Positions 7,450 to 10,421 of a DNA stretch of 10,421 bases are shown in pieces (positions within the stretch are counted from its first letter, which is position 1; every line of letters starts with the position of its first letter). The notes under the pieces are model-generated. The model did no database searches. It had not been told where the DNA came from and saw nothing but the letters and a program-made list of their open reading frames with translations. Both the position numbers and the translations under genes were made by a program. The DNA is from Cudoniella acicularis. Its lineage: Eukaryota > Ascomycota > Leotiomycetes > Helotiales > Helotiaceae. The stretch spans positions 1 to 10,421 of the forward strand of contig JAAMPI010001795.1 in assembly GCA_013054445.1 (NCBI GenBank), in the 5' to 3' direction.

Positions 7450-8286
7450 CTACTTGCACTCGAAATAGTTTTCCTGCAAGGCATCATGCAGCCGGGCAAA
7501 GACTCCACTATGCCACGTCCTGAAATCCTTCCACTCCTCCTCGGGCATGGTGGCGGAGAGCATGTTCAGCCACCCGCCCACGATCAGGTCGGCATAAGTA
7601 GCCTGTTTCCCCTCAAGGTACGGTCCGGTTTCGTGGACCATAAACAGCTGGGCCAGTGACGTCAGCGCCACCTTGAACGCCGCCTTGAGCTGCTCTCTTG
7701 CCTCACCCTGAACGGAGATATCATCCCAGGAGCTCAGATGTGCGCGCTTGACGAAGAGGGCCCTTACGGCCTCGGCCGTGTTCGGGTTGAAGGGGAGGTA
7801 CTGGCCGACGAGCACCACATGGGCGGAGAAGGTGGCGTCGACGTGCATGTTGAACCTTGCGTAGGCCTCGTTTTTGGACCCCTGGTTGGAAGTCAGGGGC
7901 GCGAAGAATGCCGTGTCCTTGTTCGGGCTCTCGTAGTCGAGTCCGGTACGGGTGAAGTCGGGAGGGAAAAGGCAGCCGCCTGAGTCCGGGAACATGTCCT
8001 CGAGATAGTTGGCGATGTCGAACGAGTCGCCAATGACCCTGCCCGAGGCCGGGTTCTGCAGCATGGGCAGCGTGTAGTAGTCGGAGCCATCGTCGAACTT
8101 ACGGGCGGCCGGGCAGCCGAGCCCCTTGCGAACGTCAGAGATGTCAAGGATGTCGACCCAGGTCGTCTTGAAGGGTACACATTTGAAGCTGAGCGCGAGA
8201 CGGGCCTTGGAAGGATTGGGCGCGTAGGAGCGGGGTTCTATGGGTGAAGAGATGTCGTAGAGGATGAGGGGGTTGGAGTCTGTCAT
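7450..8286 (-). CDS. Glutathione S-transferase-like protein
   Basis: Intact single-exon gene of 278 residues, start at 8286 in context TTCAAAATG. Residues about 7-103 form a thioredoxin-like N-terminal GST domain: LILYDISSP strand, PNPSKARLAL helix, the YTLPML segment with the cis-proline at Pro74, and GDSFDIANYLE, where Asp87-Ser88 would contact the glutathione gamma-glutamyl group. Residues about 138-275 form the helical GST C-terminal domain, including TYADLIVGGWL (230-240), the conserved N-capping box and hydrophobic staple of helix 6. Length and the Pro-rich first helix match the fungal GSTs related to bacterial beta-etherases (LigE/LigF) and basidiomycete GSTFuA types rather than canonical alpha/mu GSTs. 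Expected role: cytosolic glutathione conjugation or reductive cleavage of xenobiotics or secondary metabolites; substrate unknown. Upstream on the minus strand is a C-rich leader and an A-rich stretch. Family firm, subclass moderate. Confidence 0.88.
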   Translation of the reverse strand: MTDSNPLILYDISSPIEPRSYAPNPSKARLALSFKCVPFKTTWVDILDISDVRKGLGCPAARKFDDGSDYYTLPMLQNPASGRVIGDSFDIANYLEDMFPDSGGCLFPPDFTRTGLDYESPNKDTAFFAPLTSNQGSKNEAYARFNMHVDATFSAHVVLVGQYLPFNPNTAEAVRALFVKRAHLSSWDDISVQGEAREQLKAAFKVALTSLAQLFMVHETGPYLEGKQATYADLIVGGWLNMLSATMPEEEWKDFRTWHSGVFARLHDALQENYFECK

Positions 8287-8599
8287 TTTGAAGGAGGTGG
8301 TGGGGGTGGCAATGCCGGTGTGGTGTTGGAGCGGGGGGGGACAAAGAATTTGATTCTTTTTTTATTGCCGCAAGTGCCGGTCGCCAACTTTCCGCCAGCG
8401 TTGTACACCAGTCAACGCAAGCGTTAGAGCAATTTCTGCCACTTGCTTGTCCACCGCCTCTAGTTTTCTTACCTTTCCCCCCTTTTTTTTTCTTTTTCAA
8501 AATCAGACCTGGTGATCTTTGTTTTCGAGCGAAGAACAATGCCTCTATGTTTTAATTTTTGGACCCATATTAATTAACGCTAGAGCCATTACGGCCTAG
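8287..8599 (-). promoter_or_regulatory. Upstream region of the GST gene
   Basis: Read on the minus strand this is C- and CT-rich (complement of a G8 run at 8333-8340) close to the start, with an A/T-rich patch (complement of 8350-8366) that could act in place of a TATA box. Further out lie a pyrimidine/purine tract (8480-8497) and a CGTTGACTGG-type stretch near 8403-8420. Regulatory elements cannot be assigned with confidence, and no gene is present. Confidence 0.4.
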
Positions 8600-8980
8600 C
8601 TAAACTTCAGATCCCTGCATCCATGCTCTGTGGGGGTCAGCGTCGAAAGTGGAGTGCTGCCTGAGGACTTGGCTGACACTCGATACATTCCTGCCAAAGA
8701 ATTACACGTGACACTTGCTGACCCAGCGTATGAAGGCAGATTCTGGCTCCTTGATTGTGTCCTCCACTTTGTGCTTTGCTTCGAAGTGCAGCTGAAATCC
8801 CTAGTATCGATAGGCCTCATGGAAGATCAGCCTCGAGCAAAAACCCCATGCAACCTCGACTATAGAACGACCCATGTTCTCACGAAATTACAGTACTCGC
8901 AGGCATACTCGGCTATGATATTTCTACTGTCTACAGCGAGAACAATCTATCGACAGAATGCCGTTGCGCATCTCAACTGA
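8600..8980. other. Ambiguous, possibly decayed coding DNA
   Basis: On the plus strand 8600-8980 is open for about 126 codons but has no early ATG (GTG at 8630, first ATG near 8819). On the minus strand a frame from an ATG at 8875 to a TAG at 8600-8602 reads protein-like text (EAKHKVEDTIKEPESAFIRW) interrupted by TAG (8801-8803) and TAA (8702-8704), both one C-to-T change from a Gln codon. Which strand was coding, if either, is undecided, and no family is recognised. Confidence 0.3.
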
Positions 8981-9061
8981 GTCTGTAGCTAGTAATTCAT
9001 CACTGTCATTATCTTGATTCTACATGGTTCTGTTCCAGGGGTGGACATAGGACCCTAACTT

Positions 9062-9660
9062 TCAAAGACTCAAAGCCTCTACAGCAATGACAAGTTCATC
9101 CTGGGCATTCCTCCAGATACGGTTATTGCCTAGGATCTCGCCTATTGCATCTTCAATGCTTTTTGCTAAGTGAAGGAAGGCTGAAGCTTGAGCTTTAAAG
9201 TCCGGTTTGAAAACGTCATTTCCAAGCGGCGTCCAGGTCAAATTCATCTTCTTGGCAAAACCCACAAGGCAAGAATCAATCTGTCGTGCTAGGGGGGCAA
9301 ATCCCGTACCACGGGAATCTCGTCAAAGTAATACCGAGCATATAAGCCTGGGAGTCCCGCGGAGGCACGTACAAAGATCTCGCCTAAGGCTGGCCGTCGA
9401 CGGTTATACCAGGAGTAAATAAAATCTATACTTACGTCAGTACACTCACAGTTCTTAGTATCGCTTGTTATCGCGGCGACGTAGCATAATATTAACGAGG
9501 CATCTAAACATAGCTCTAAGATATTGTTTTTAGATAAATAGTCTTTAATCTAAGCCTTAGATGAGAATGTGATGAGGAGGCGTTGGTAGGCAAAGAAGTC
9601 ACGTGTAAGAAGAAAAAGATTTTAGTACAGAACTAATCTCTGGCCCCGGGGGGTCCAGAG
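9062..9660 (-). pseudogene. Decayed, unrecognised protein gene of about 200 codons
   Basis: On the minus strand one frame runs from about 9660 to a TAG at 9289-9291, and the text continues in another frame to the TGA at 9062-9064. A one-base change in the C6 run (plus-strand G6, 9292-9297) would link them (RDLPP before, ARQIDS after). Inside the first part there are two stops, TAA (9622-9624) and TAG (9550-9552). Both are what CAA and CAG become by CpA-to-TpA mutation. The text between is well-formed protein (LLTRDFFAYQRLL, DYLSKNNILELCLDASLIL, FIYSWYNRRRPALGE, AGLPGLYARYYFDEIPVV, NLTWTPLGNDVFKPDFKA, HLAKSIEDAIGEILG). No start codon or 5' boundary can be assigned; the frame stays largely open toward 9880 but looks less protein-like. 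I do not recognise the family. It adjoins the RIP-type block at 9901, which fits the mutation type. Confidence 0.55.
9638..9660. repeat. GC-rich imperfect palindrome
   Basis: CTCTGG (9638-9643) pairs with CCAGAG (9655-9660), with CCCC/GGGG inside and a single T bulge. It lies at the 5' limit of the readable relic and could be a hairpin or an element boundary. Confidence 0.4.
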
Positions 9661-9900
9661 AAGCCCCCTTTTTATTAGCTATCTGCTACCGATAGGGGTC
9701 CGATGCCAAGGCCCAAGGATGGTAGAAATCAATGGCATTATCTGGCATCCCGTGCCACGTATCAAGTGCCCTAGAACCATGATCCTGGATGTCAGAGGTT
9801 TGCTACCGACATCATTCCGGGCATCCGTCGTCGATCCAAGCCACGTGACGGGCGCCACCTGGCAGGTAAGCGAACCACATCACAATAATAGAAGGACGAA
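9661..9900. other. Intergenic; no gene assigned
   Basis: Normal CA/TG content. A minus-strand frame is open from about 9880 to a TAG at 9679-9681, in the same phase as the relic, and could be its 5' part. It has no recognisable motif. A CACGTG E-box-like site lies at 9842-9847. Confidence 0.35.
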
Positions 9901-10200
9901 ATATAGATCTCCGCGACTTATACTAGTATAATATATCGTATATTCGTTCGTAGTAATTTATGTTTATAGATAAATCTAGTTATAATAAACGGAGCGGATT
10001 TAGATATACGGGATAGGCTCCCCTAAGGGTAACCCTAGTTTAGGCTACCCGCTTTTAGTAGGAGAAACGATTTTAAATTCTACTAGTATATACGTAAGAT
10101 AGTATTCTACTCGCTCGTGTCTTCTAGGGATCTATAAACGCTACTGCCTTTAAGGAATTTATAGAGTAGCTCTTTCCTTTTATATAGTCTATAGCTAAGG
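9901..10200. repeat. Second RIP-type mutated repeat remnant
   Basis: By eye count there is no CA and only three TG in 300 bp, with abundant TA and CG retained, the same pattern as 2041-2400. It includes a 14-bp perfect palindrome TTATACTAGTATAA (9918-9931), a motif partly repeated near 10082. No protein can be read. It shares a 13-bp inverted match (10103-10115 with 2076-2088), which is not enough to call the two blocks one family. Confidence 0.7.
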
Positions 10201-10421
10201 CTAAACTCGGTCCTTACCTTCCTTACCAATATAACCCTAATTGTCCTAAAAAAATAATAATAAAAACCCCTTTCTTTAATCCTACTTCTAAAAGCACACC
10301 CCGCCCTCTAAAAAACACAACACAACCCTATAAATAGTTTCACACCCAAATCGCCCCTCTCCTCTCCTAACCCCTCTACCACATCACATCAAATTATCAT
10401 CCCCTCAACCCCCTTCCAAAG
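10201..10421 (+). promoter_or_regulatory. Likely core promoter of a gene beyond the right edge
   Basis: Strongly G-poor on the plus strand: about 8 G in 221 bases, with long C/A and C/T runs. TATAAATAG at 10329-10337 is followed by CT-rich (10352-10380) and CA/C-rich sequence, the usual Pezizomycotina arrangement of TATA box, pyrimidine tract and transcription start. No ATG follows before the window ends, so the coding start would lie just outside. Confidence 0.5.

Noticed and set aside
7738..8180. Open frames in other phases (7738-7983 plus, 7893-8180 minus)
   Set aside because: They are shadows of the high-GC third-position GST gene: low-complexity Arg/Ser/Thr or Val/Glu/Gly text with no start context.
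8144..8539. 131-codon minus-strand open frame upstream of the GST start
   Set aside because: The text is basic, Pro/His/Arg-rich and poly-Lys, typical of translated promoter. The GST start at 8286 is clearly better.
2076..10115. 13-bp inverted match between the two RIP-type blocks (2076-2088 and 10103-10115)
   Set aside because: Flanks on both sides do not align. In low-complexity TA-rich sequence a 13-mer match is not evidence of a shared element.
1..10421. tRNA, rRNA, CRISPR array or prokaryotic operon features
   Set aside because: No tRNA B box with matching acceptor stem, no regularly spaced repeats and no Shine-Dalgarno-led gene chain were seen. Introns and promoters are eukaryotic.

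Overview
The window reads as nuclear DNA of a filamentous ascomycete (Pezizomycotina). It has short introns of about 45-60 nt with GT-AG ends and CTAAC/CTGAC-type branch points, a cytochrome P450 of the fungal CYP504 type, a fungal-style GST, pyrimidine-rich promoters with TATA boxes, and two blocks that have lost essentially all CpA while keeping CpG, the signature of repeat-induced point mutation (RIP). Nothing in the sequence fixes the genus.

Layout, left to right: (1) 1-1075 +, the 3' two-thirds of a CYP504-family P450 running off the left edge. (2) 1076-3282, about 2.2 kb without a convincing gene, containing a RIP-type block (2041-2400) and several perfect inverted repeats. (3) 3283-3718 +, a TATA box, a pyrimidine-rich leader and a 66-codon small secreted cysteine-containing protein, whose reading frame stays open for 33 codons past its TAG. 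(4) 3978-4375, a possible solo LTR followed by an extremely AT-rich tract. (5) about 4411-6342 +, a multi-exon polytopic membrane protein gene that has lost its 5' end, carries a one-base frameshift and has a tandem duplication of its last membrane segment. (6) 6377-7177 +, an uncharacterised fungal protein 34 bp downstream, with a possible lost start codon and a stop-free 45-nt intron. (7) 7450-8286 -, an intact single-exon glutathione S-transferase-like gene, convergent with the previous one. (8) 8600-9000, ambiguous, possibly decayed coding DNA. (9) 9062-9660 -, a decayed gene of about 200 codons hidden by two CAA/CAG-to-stop changes and a homopolymer frameshift. (10) 9901-10200, a second RIP-type block, then a G-poor, TATA-containing tract at the right edge that looks like the promoter of a gene starting beyond the window.

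Taken together, intact housekeeping or catabolic genes (P450, GST) sit beside RIP-altered repeats, a secreted protein and several genes one or two lesions from intact. This is the texture of an accessory or subtelomere-like compartment. I see no operon-like or multi-gene system that I could defend as new. The most interesting items are the membrane protein with a duplicated terminal segment whose linker seems to derive from an intron, the hidden relic on the minus strand, and the extendable secreted protein.
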